Source: Nitrospirota bacterium
GTDB lineage: Bacteria; Nitrospirota; Nitrospiria; 2-01-FULL-66-17
Assembly: GCA_040757335.1 (NCBI GenBank)
Contig: JBFLXB010000021.1
Coordinates: forward strand, 1 to 63,482
DNA: 63,482 bases
Reading direction: 5' to 3'
Shown here: positions 55,164 through 63,482 of the stretch, one piece after another
How the letters are laid out: each line of letters begins with the position of its first letter
Numbering within the stretch: the stretch's first letter is position 1
Program-made: the position numbers and the translations under genes
The notes under the pieces: model-generated
Database searches by the model: none
Told to the model about the DNA's origin: nothing
Seen by the model: only the letters and a program-made list of their open reading frames with translations

Positions 55164-56060
55164 ATGCCACACGCTCAACAGACACCCCGCACCGGCCCGA
55201 CCCTGATCGCCATCGACATCGGCAACACCAATATCGTGATCGGCATCTTCCGCGGTCGTACCCTGCTGAGCCAGTGGCGCCTGGCGACCCAAGCCGGTCG
55301 GACCGCCGACGAATACGGGCTCACGGTGCGCGAGTTGGTCCGCGACCTCAAACCATCCACACCATCGGAGGGAATTCTCTCCAGTGTCGTCCCGAACCTC
55401 ACTCCGGTGTTCCAGGACGTGCTCAATCGATATTTTCGGATCACGCCTCACGTGGTGACCCACGAATCACCGTTCGGCCTGACAATCGCGTATCCGAACC
55501 CGGAGGAAATCGGAGCCGACCGGCTGGTCAATGCCGCTGCGGGTTATGCGGCGTATGGAGGTCCGCTTATCATTGTGGATTTCGGCACCGCGACCACGTT
55601 TTGCGTCGTGACGGCGGACGGCGCGTATCGCGGCGGCGTGATCGCACCGGGAGTCGGAATTTCCGCCGATGCCCTCACCAGTCGGGCGGCCAAGTTGTCG
55701 AAGGTCGAGTGGGTCCGTCCCTCCACCACCATCGGACGGGACACAGCCAGCAGCATGCAAACGGGCGTCATCCAGGGCCATGCGTGCCTGGTGGACGGTA
55801 TCGTGCGCTTGATTCAAAAAGAACTCGGGACGCGCTGTCGGGTGGTGGCAACCGGTGGCCTGACGTCCCTGATCGAACCCGCATCCGAGTGCATCGACAC
55901 CGTCAGACCCCATCTGACGCTTGAGGGACTCGTCCTCATCGCCGAACGCCTTCGACATTCGGGTGACCTCCTTGCTCGGTCGACCGGACGCATACTTCCG
56001 CGGCCGCGCATGTCGACCGGCAGACCCCGTCGCTCCAAACATCCCCGCGCGAAACCTTGA
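55164..56060 (+). CDS. coaX: Type III pantothenate kinase
   Basis: 298 residues. Actin-like fold with LIAIDIGNTNIVIGIF, GADRLVNAAAGYAAYGGPLIIVDFGTATTF and RGGVIAPGVGISADAL. First step of CoA synthesis. The C-terminus has a basic tail rich in Arg, Lys and Pro (about 40 residues). It is next to birA as in many genomes. Confidence 0.96.
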   Translation: MPHAQQTPRTGPTLIAIDIGNTNIVIGIFRGRTLLSQWRLATQAGRTADEYGLTVRELVRDLKPSTPSEGILSSVVPNLTPVFQDVLNRYFRITPHVVTHESPFGLTIAYPNPEEIGADRLVNAAAGYAAYGGPLIIVDFGTATTFCVVTADGAYRGGVIAPGVGISADALTSRAAKLSKVEWVRPSTTIGRDTASSMQTGVIQGHACLVDGIVRLIQKELGTRCRVVATGGLTSLIEPASECIDTVRPHLTLEGLVLIAERLRHSGDLLARSTGRILPRPRMSTGRPRRSKHPRAKP

Positions 56061-56086
56061 CAACTGGGCCCTTTGGTTGCTACATT
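56057..56086 (+). promoter_or_regulatory. hrcA-dnaK operon promoter
   Basis: TTGACA (56057-56062, perfect), 18-base spacer, TACATT (56081-56086), followed four bases later by a CIRCE. Confidence 0.8.
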
Positions 56087-56090
56087 GCTG

Positions 56091-56117
56091 TTAGCACTCG
56101 TTAGCGATGAGTGCTAA
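56091..56117. promoter_or_regulatory. Perfect CIRCE operator
   Basis: TTAGCACTC (56091-56099), 9-base spacer, GAGTGCTAA (56109-56117): full consensus. It covers the expected transcription start. Confidence 0.97.
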
Positions 56118-56154
56118 CACGTTGTGTTTCTAGAGGAATCTGGCTAGGAGATTC

Positions 56155-57201
56155 ATGGACCTCGCATCCCGGGATCAGGAGATTTTACGCGCCACGATCC
56201 TGTGTTACATCAAAACAGCGATTCCGGTGGGGTCCAGGACCCTCACCAAAACCTCGGATTTGGGCCTCAGTTCGGCCACCATTCGGAATGTGATGGCTGA
56301 CCTTGAGGAGTTGGGGTATTTGGCGCAACCCCACACGTCAGCAGGCCGTGTTCCCACGGAGAAGGCCTACCGCTTCTACGTGGACGACCTGTTGAGCACC
56401 GGACAGAATGAACTGGGCGACGATGCCGCGGCATTAACCGTCCGCCTCGCGCCCGCCGAGGATCTCAGAGATACGCTGCAGGAGGCTTCCAAGTTGTTGT
56501 CGCTCCTGTCGCATTACACCGGCGTGGTGGTGACCCCCAAACCGGTCACCCTGCGATTGAGGCAGGTGGAGTTCTTCCGTTTGGGCGGCGGCCAGGTGCT
56601 CGCCGTGTTTTTGACGGCCGACGGCCTGGTGCAGCACAAGCGGATCGAGATGGATTCCGATCCGTCGCCCCAGCAACTCCGCCGTATCGCCCACGAGCTC
56701 AACACCCGGTTCTCCGGCCACGAGATGGCTGCGGTCCGCGCGACGCTGCTGGAGGAGATGCGCGAGCACAAACGCGATTACGACCGTCTCATGGAACGGG
56801 TTCTGGCCGCGGCTCAGGGGGCCATGGCGCAGCATAACGGTGAAGTGTACGTCGAGGGCACGGGGAATATTCTGGGACTCCCGGAGTTTTCGGACGTCGA
56901 GCGCATGAAGGCTCTGTTCAAGACCTTTGAAGAAAAATACATGATGACCACGCTCATCGAGAAAAGTCTCGCTGCCGACGGCGTGGCCGTGTCCATCGGG
57001 TCGGAGAACGCCTCGCTGGGCGTCAATGATCTCAGTCTGGTGGTCGCGAACTATCGCTGCGGAGAGCAAACGTACGGCACGCTGGGCGTCCTCGGCCCCA
57101 TGCGAATGGAATACGAGCGAGTTATCCCCCTGGTCAGTCGGGTCGCCGCCCTGCTCGGCGAGTGCCTGGCTGGCCCGCGCGTAGCCGGTCCCCACGACTG
57201 A
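56155..57201 (+). CDS. hrcA: Heat-inducible transcription repressor HrcA
   Basis: 348 residues. N-terminal winged helix (SRDQEILRATILCYIKTAIPVGS; SSATIRNVMADLEELGYLAQPHTSAGRVPT), a central GAF-like dimer domain, and GNILGLPEFSDVERMKALF plus a C-terminal block ending LGVLGPMRMEYERVIPLV. It binds the CIRCE just upstream (autoregulation) and the one before groES, with GroEL modulating its activity. AGGAG lies before the ATG. Confidence 0.97.
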   Translation: MDLASRDQEILRATILCYIKTAIPVGSRTLTKTSDLGLSSATIRNVMADLEELGYLAQPHTSAGRVPTEKAYRFYVDDLLSTGQNELGDDAAALTVRLAPAEDLRDTLQEASKLLSLLSHYTGVVVTPKPVTLRLRQVEFFRLGGGQVLAVFLTADGLVQHKRIEMDSDPSPQQLRRIAHELNTRFSGHEMAAVRATLLEEMREHKRDYDRLMERVLAAAQGAMAQHNGEVYVEGTGNILGLPEFSDVERMKALFKTFEEKYMMTTLIEKSLAADGVAVSIGSENASLGVNDLSLVVANYRCGEQTYGTLGVLGPMRMEYERVIPLVSRVAALLGECLAGPRVAGPHD

Positions 57202-57250
57202 CGTACCTGCGGCCGGGTTTGGCGCGACACGTATCAGCCCAGGAGAACGG

Positions 57251-57823
57251 ATGGAGCAACCACGCGAAGACGTCAGGTCTGGTGCGGAAACCGGTTCGGA
57301 GGCGGTTGGGCACTCCGAGTCCGCCGAAGCGCCTACTGAGGATGCGGCGGCCAAGCTGGAAGAGAAGGAACGGGAATTCGCCGAGGCGAAGGAGCGCTAT
57401 CTGCGCCTGTACGCGGAATTCGAGAACTATAAAAAGCGCGCCCAGCGGGACCAACTGGATTACACCAAGTTCGCCGCGGAGAAAGTGATCAAAGAACTGC
57501 TGCCGGTCGTGGACAATCTGGAGCGGGCGGTCGCACACGCACGCGGCGCCAAAGCGGACGCCTCGATTGTGGACGGGCTGAATCTGACCGTGCGTCAGTT
57601 CGTGGATGCCCTGGGAAAGTCCGGGTGTGAGCCGATCGAGGCGGTCGGGAAGCGGTTCGACCCTGCGTTTCATCAGGCGCTCGCGCAGGTCGAGTCGGCC
57701 GAGCACGAGCCGGACACCGTGGTGGAGGAGGCTCAACGCGGCTACCTGTTGCACGGGAGGATCCTACGCCCGTCGCTGGTGACTGTCAGCAAGAAGCCCG
57801 CGCGGGCATCCGACGACGCGTGA
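57251..57823 (+). CDS. grpE: GrpE nucleotide exchange factor
   Basis: 190 residues. Acidic disordered start, long coiled coil (about 35-95; RYLRLYAEFENYKKRAQRDQ), and the beta domain with GCEPIEAVGKRFDPAFHQAL, VVEEAQRGYLLHGRILRPSLVTVSK. It removes ADP from DnaK. AGGAG precedes the ATG. Confidence 0.96.
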   Translation: MEQPREDVRSGAETGSEAVGHSESAEAPTEDAAAKLEEKEREFAEAKERYLRLYAEFENYKKRAQRDQLDYTKFAAEKVIKELLPVVDNLERAVAHARGAKADASIVDGLNLTVRQFVDALGKSGCEPIEAVGKRFDPAFHQALAQVESAEHEPDTVVEEAQRGYLLHGRILRPSLVTVSKKPARASDDA

Positions 57824-57954
57824 TTTGGCGCGACTTGCGGGAATCGCGGGCAACGTGATAGAACCACGCGGTTTGGAGATGCGGATACGAGGCGGACCCT
57901 CGGCAGCCCGCGGCTCAGACCGCATCGACAGCATGAAGTGTGAAAGGAGACCTC

Positions 57955-59865
<1,911 letters not shown>

Positions 59866-59884
59866 CGACACGGAGCAACGCACG

Positions 59885-59915
59885 GACAGGGGCGTTCGAA
59901 CCGAACGCCCTTGTC
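59885..59915 (+). terminator. 14-bp hairpin between dnaK and dnaJ
   Basis: A 14-bp stem (GACAGGGGCGTTCG and CGAACGCCCTTGTC, one G-T pair) with an AAC loop. No T tract, so attenuation or RNA protection is more likely than termination. It ends 13 bases before the dnaJ start. Confidence 0.55.
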
Positions 59916-59928
59916 GTATAGGAACACG

Positions 59929-61050
59929 GTGGCGACGACCCGCGATTACTACGAGCTGCTCGGCGTGCCTCGCACGGCCAGCGACGACGACCTCAAGAAG
60001 GCCTACCGCAAGCTCGCGATGAAATATCACCCGGACCGGAATCCGGGCGACAAGGCCGCCGAAGCCCACTTCAAAGAAATCAACGAGGCTTACGGCGTCT
60101 TGAGCGACGCCGAGAAACGGCGGACCTACGACCGTTACGGACCCGAGGCGTTCGCGGGTGCCGGGAGCGGAGCGGGGTTTGGAGGGTTCGACGCCAACGT
60201 CGGCGACATCTTCAACGACATCTTCGAAGATTTCTTCGGCGCATCCACCGGACGCTCGCGCCGTCGCCGCGGCACCCCGGGGTCCGACCTGAAATACACG
60301 CTCGAGATTTCCCTCGAGGAGGTGCTGACCGGGAAGGACGCGAAGATCAAGGTGCCCCATTGGGAGGACTGTTCGGCGTGCCGGGGGACCGGCGCCAAGG
60401 GCGCCACCGCCATCGCCACATGCCCGGGCTGCAAAGGCGCGGGCCAGATCCGATTCCAACAGGGGTTTTTCGCGGTCAGCCGCACGTGTTCGCAGTGCCG
60501 GGGGCAAGGCAAGATCATCACCGAACCCTGCCCTACGTGCCGCGGTGAGCGACGAACCCAGCATGATCGCACCCTGTCGGTATGGATTCCCGCCGGCGTC
60601 GAAGATGGGACCAACCTTCGCCTGACCGGAAAAGGCGAACCAGGCGAAGGTGGCGCACCCCCCGGCGACCTCTACGTCGTCATCGCGATCAAATCGCACC
60701 CCATCTTCACCCGGGACGGACCGAACTTGATCTGCGACGCGCCCGTCACCTTCGCGAAAGCCGCCCTGGGCGGCAAACTCGAGGCGACCACGTTGGAGGG
60801 TAAACCCGTTACCCTGAAGATCCCAGCCGGCACACCTCCCGGCAAGGTGTTCAAGTTCCGCGGCCACGGGCTTCCCGACATGCACGGAGGCGGCCGCGGG
60901 GATCTCCTGGTCCGCATCCGGCTCGTGGTACCGACCAAACTGAGCGGCCGCCAGCGTGAACTGCTGGAGGAACTCGCCAAGCTGGAGGGCGAAGACGTCA
61001 ACGGCGAGCCGGTCGGTATCTTCGAGAAGGTCAAGAACCTGTTCGACTAG
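59929..61050 (+). CDS. dnaJ: Chaperone DnaJ
   Basis: 373 residues from GTG 59929 (AGGA upstream). J domain with [12 protein letters not shown] and the HPD in KYHPDRNPG, a short G/F linker, the four zinc repeats [24 protein letters not shown] and CPTCRGER, then substrate-binding domains. The last repeat lacks the final Gly. It stimulates DnaK. A palindrome-rich 390-bp region follows. Confidence 0.98.
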   Translation: MATTRDYYELLGVPRTASDDDLKKAYRKLAMKYHPDRNPGDKAAEAHFKEINEAYGVLSDAEKRRTYDRYGPEAFAGAGSGAGFGGFDANVGDIFNDIFEDFFGASTGRSRRRRGTPGSDLKYTLEISLEEVLTGKDAKIKVPHWEDCSACRGTGAKGATAIATCPGCKGAGQIRFQQGFFAVSRTCSQCRGQGKIITEPCPTCRGERRTQHDRTLSVWIPAGVEDGTNLRLTGKGEPGEGGAPPGDLYVVIAIKSHPIFTRDGPNLICDAPVTFAKAALGGKLEATTLEGKPVTLKIPAGTPPGKVFKFRGHGLPDMHGGGRGDLLVRIRLVVPTKLSGRQRELLEELAKLEGEDVNGEPVGIFEKVKNLFD

Positions 61051-61441
61051 GAGTGTGTCCGGCTCACCGCGAAAGCGGAGCCCGTTCAGGAGCGCGCCAG
61101 ATGCCCCCTTCGGGGACTTCCGGCGTCTGGATGATGGAAGGTGGGTCGCAAGGCGGAGCGAGAACCCGCACCGCGCCACCGGCGCGGAATTATGATCTTG
61201 CATTCCGCTCGGGTGGCGTAGCAACCGGAGCGCAGCGTACTGAATCCGTACGTGAGGCGAGTGGCGCCACGAAGAAGTGGCGCCAAGCCACGAGCGCCGC
61301 CGAGACGGTGAGGCGGCTGTGGCACTTTCAAGAGCGCGACAACGCCGCAGATGGCCGCTGCTTCGCCACCTGGGAGGTCCCTTCGGGACGATTAACATTC
61401 GCGCCCTTGGCGCGCCCAGGTTCATGGAGAGGCTTATAGCT
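61051..61441. repeat. Palindrome-rich intergenic region after dnaJ
   Basis: About 390 bases without a supported gene but with many hairpins: GGCT-CCGC/GCGG-AGCC (61062-61083), CCAGATG/CGTCTGG with a CCCC-TTCG-GGGG core (61097-61130), CCGCGCC-ACC-GGCGCGG, CGTAC-N7-GTACG (61236-61252), a double copy of the palindrome TGGCGCCA around 61262-61285, GCCGCC/GGCGGC, GTCCC-TTC-GGGAC, and an outer ACCTGGG/CCCAGGT pair. Frames through it have the look of hairpin-driven open frames. It may be a repeat-derived or RNA-structured spacer. Confidence 0.6.
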
Positions 61442-62221
61442 GTGCCGCACTTCTTCCTCGCCCCGGGCGCGATCCAGGGCGATGCGGTGACCATCACGGG
61501 CTCGCTGGCCAGCCACGTGGCGGGCGCCCTGCGTCACCGCACCGGCGACCGCCTCACGGTCGTCGGCGAAGGCGGGCGGAGGTACCGGATCGTCTTGACC
61601 GAGGCGGGCCCCCGTCGTGTCCGCGGAGTCATCGTTGAGCAACTCTCCAGCGATCACCCGCCGCGTCTCCGCGTGACGCTCGCCCAGGCCGTCCTCAAAG
61701 GGTCCCACATGGATGGGGTCCTCCAAAAAGCCACCGAGTTGGGGGTTCATCACATCGTACCGCTGGTCACCCGCCGGACCGTTGTCCGCCCGCGGGACCA
61801 CCGCAGTTCGCGGCAAGTGGCACGTTGGCGCGCCATCGTCCTGGAAGCCGCCCAGCAGTCGGAGCGGGTCAGCATCCCCGATGTGGATGACCCGCGTCCT
61901 TTCGACGCATGGGTTCGTTCCAACCCGTCCGACGATGCCGCGCGTCTCCTGTTGTGGGAACGCGAGGCCTCCCGCTCCCTGAGAGATCACCTCGGGCCCG
62001 GTCCCCCGGGGGATCGGGCCGCGCTCCTGGTCGGCCCGGAGGGCGGGTTCGACCCGGACGAAGTCGATCTCGCCCGCGCCGCCGGATTCGTCCCGGTCTC
62101 ACTCGGGCGCGCGATCCTTCGCGCAGAGACCGCCGGATTGACCGCGTTGACCATTCTCCAATTCGCGTGGGCGGACCTGGGAGGTCCCCGCACGGCATCG
62201 GACAACGCACCGCATGACTGA
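61442..62221 (+). CDS. rsmE: 16S rRNA m3U1498 methyltransferase RsmE
   Basis: 259 residues from GTG 61442, with GGAGAGG about nine bases upstream; an in-frame ATG at 61424 has no clear site. N-terminal PUA-like domain (VPHFFLAP, SHVAGALRHRTGD), then the SPOUT knot with HMDGVLQKATELGVHHIVPLVT, LVGPEGGFDPDEV and SLGRAILRAETAGLTAL. Its 3' end overlaps the next gene by 8 bases. Confidence 0.95.
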   Translation: MPHFFLAPGAIQGDAVTITGSLASHVAGALRHRTGDRLTVVGEGGRRYRIVLTEAGPRRVRGVIVEQLSSDHPPRLRVTLAQAVLKGSHMDGVLQKATELGVHHIVPLVTRRTVVRPRDHRSSRQVARWRAIVLEAAQQSERVSIPDVDDPRPFDAWVRSNPSDDAARLLLWEREASRSLRDHLGPGPPGDRAALLVGPEGGFDPDEVDLARAAGFVPVSLGRAILRAETAGLTALTILQFAWADLGGPRTASDNAPHD

Positions 62222-63359
62222 CGACTGGAACACGAGCCCTAATGTCCCGTCGTTCGCCGATCAGGCCGCGTGGACGCCCACCCCGCAGGCCGCAGGGTTT
62301 TTTCGCCGCGTGTTCGCCACGGTGGCGGATATCTGCATGGTGTCGCTGCTCTACCTCGGCTTCCTGGCCCTTGGAATCCTTGGCGCGTCGCTGGGCGCGC
62401 AGGCATCCGGCGCGCGGTACCTGTCCCACGATCTCGCGACCGCGCTCGCCGCGCCGTTTCTGGCTCTCTGGTTAGGGGTGTCGTGGGTGTATATCGGGTT
62501 GTTCACCCGTCACGGGGGCCAGACCCCGGGCAAGATGCTCCTCCGTATCCGCGTGGTCAGCCTCGACGGCGGCAACCCGTCGTGGGGGCAGGCGTTGTTG
62601 CGGCCCATCGGCTATCTGATCTCGTGGCTCCCGTTGGGTCTGGGCTTTCTTTTGGCGGCCGTGCCTCCCGCCAAGAGGGCCCTCCACGACCGACTCACGG
62701 GAACGCGCGTGATCACCGTCTCGCGCCGCGCGGCACGTGCCGCGGCAATGGTTGCCCTGGTTGTCGCGGTGTCGGGAAGTGCGCTGGCCGTGTCGGGCCA
62801 TTTCACCTCGGCGTCGGCCGTTGTGGTCGACCAAATCGTCGCGACGGCCAACAATCGTCTGATCACCCTGAGCGATCTGGCGGCGTACCAAACCGTGACC
62901 GGGCCATTGGACGTGACCCGCGAGGACGCGGTGCAGGCCCTGATCGACCGGCAGTTGCTCCTCGAAGAGGCGGATCGGTTCGCGGTCTCCGGTCCTCCGG
63001 CGCCCGACGTCGCCTCGCGAATCGACGCGATCACCACCCGCGTGGGCGGCCGCGAGGAATTGACGAGCCGGCTGACTCGCTTGGGATGGGAGATGGAGGA
63101 TTTACAGGCCTGGATGGCCGATGATCTGCGCGTGGCCGAATTTCTGGACCAGCGAATCTACTTTTTCGTGCTGGTCCCGGCCCAGGATGTTGATGCGTAC
63201 TACGAGAGTCACCTCGACGAGTTTGCGGGGTTCTCGCTGGAGGAAGCCCGCGCCGCGATCAGCAAACGGTTGACCCAAGAACGGGGCGATGAGAAACGCG
63301 ATCAGTTCCTCTCCAAACTTCGCGAGAAAACCACGATCAGGATCAACCCGCTGGACTGA
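62214..63359 (+). CDS. RDD membrane domain fused to a SurA-like domain
   Basis: 381 residues in one unbroken frame. Residues about 25-165 form an RDD domain (FFRRVFATVADICMVSLL; GQTPGKMLLRIRVV; KRALHDRLTGTRVI) with three membrane helices. A further hydrophobic segment (about 180-200, MVALVVAVSGSALAV) leads into a SurA N-terminal-type domain (about 203-310; VVDQIVATANNRLITLSDLAAYQ, AVQALIDRQLLLEEADRF) and a C-terminal helix region. No PPIase domain. The SurA part is probably periplasmic and tethered by the RDD. Partner unknown. Confidence 0.85.
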   Translation: MTDDWNTSPNVPSFADQAAWTPTPQAAGFFRRVFATVADICMVSLLYLGFLALGILGASLGAQASGARYLSHDLATALAAPFLALWLGVSWVYIGLFTRHGGQTPGKMLLRIRVVSLDGGNPSWGQALLRPIGYLISWLPLGLGFLLAAVPPAKRALHDRLTGTRVITVSRRAARAAAMVALVVAVSGSALAVSGHFTSASAVVVDQIVATANNRLITLSDLAAYQTVTGPLDVTREDAVQALIDRQLLLEEADRFAVSGPPAPDVASRIDAITTRVGGREELTSRLTRLGWEMEDLQAWMADDLRVAEFLDQRIYFFVLVPAQDVDAYYESHLDEFAGFSLEEARAAISKRLTQERGDEKRDQFLSKLREKTTIRINPLD

Positions 63360-63433
63360 GCCCGGATTCCGCAGTAGGCCCGCGATGAGGTAAGATGGCG
63401 CGGCTGATTCCCACGCATAATCCGGAGGATCGC

Positions 63434-63482
63434 ATGCGCCACGCTCGCCCGGAGGCCTCACCGCTCTATCCGAAGGTGCGCT
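63434..63482 (+). CDS. Start of a CDS cut by the window end
   Basis: ATG 63434 follows GGAGG (63424-63428) and opens a frame MRHARPEASPLYPKVR that runs off the window. Too short to assign. Confidence 0.45.
   Translation, partial: MRHARPEASPLYPKVR

Noticed and set aside
61053-61439. Frames of 128 (plus) and 81 (minus) codons in the dnaJ-rsmE spacer
   Set aside because: Both cross many hairpins, lack ribosome sites and show no protein-like pattern; explained by the palindromic structure.

Overview
This window is a gene-dense, high-GC bacterial chromosome segment of about 63.5 kb with about 60 supported protein genes. I see no tRNA, rRNA, CRISPR array, insertion sequence or prophage. The gene set is diderm: lipoproteins with lipoboxes, beta-barrel-like outer-membrane proteins, MltD, EnvC and SurA-like domains. 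Sigma-54 control, HrcA/CIRCE heat-shock control and a B12-dependent ribonucleotide reductase are also present. I would guess Nitrospirota or a neighbouring lineage such as NC10, from gene order (FtsE-FtsX-EnvC-CtpA; ffh-rpsP-rimM-trmD-rplS-rnhB-yraN) and from a repeat element that resembles ones I recall from Nitrospira. This assignment was not checked.

Layout. 1-9.3 kb: RmuC, a zinc-ribbon/PspC protein, an FHA protein, a transsulfuration enzyme, a DUF5069 protein overlapping a SigZ-like sigma factor, a CHASE-PAS-GGDEF cyclase, two small membrane proteins and an esterase lipoprotein. 9.3-13.6 kb: a tightly overlapping five-gene operon (SRPBCC, DUF84 NTPase, S9 peptidase, Ntn asparaginase/isoaspartyl peptidase, YbgC thioesterase). 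13.6-24.8 kb: DUF1207 protein, MltD, TPR membrane protein, Ppx/GppA, RecG, L28, an outer-membrane protein, an orphan response regulator, RecN and thioredoxin. 24.9-31.6 kb (minus strand): groESL under a CIRCE, then CtpA, EnvC, FtsX, FtsE and a conserved unknown. 31.7-37.3 kb (minus strand): yraN, rnhB, rplS, trmD, rimM, rpsP, a PAS/pseudo-GGDEF protein and ffh. 37.3-45 kb (minus strand): an ECF sigma/anti-sigma pair, nrdJ with NrdR and DnaA boxes, a metalloprotease lipoprotein, a secreted unknown and a patatin. 45-50.6 kb: an NtrB/NtrC-like two-component pair, a periplasmic coiled-coil protein, a cytochrome c and a response regulator. 50.7-63.4 kb: valS-nadC-birA-coaX, then CIRCE-hrcA-grpE-dnaK-dnaJ, a structured intergenic region, rsmE and an RDD/SurA fusion.

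Working together: both chaperone operons carry HrcA operators and hrcA is encoded here, so the window holds a closed heat-shock circuit. The FtsEX-EnvC-CtpA block is a septal peptidoglycan hydrolysis module. The ffh/ribosomal block links protein targeting, tRNA/rRNA modification and ribosomal proteins. The least explained items are a 147-bp cruciform element whose end supplies the rplS stop codon, the RDD-SurA fusion, the pseudo-GGDEF protein inside the ffh-rpsP operon, an FtsE without its Q-loop glutamine, and the 390-bp palindrome-rich region after dnaJ. I found no defence island or clearly new multi-gene system.
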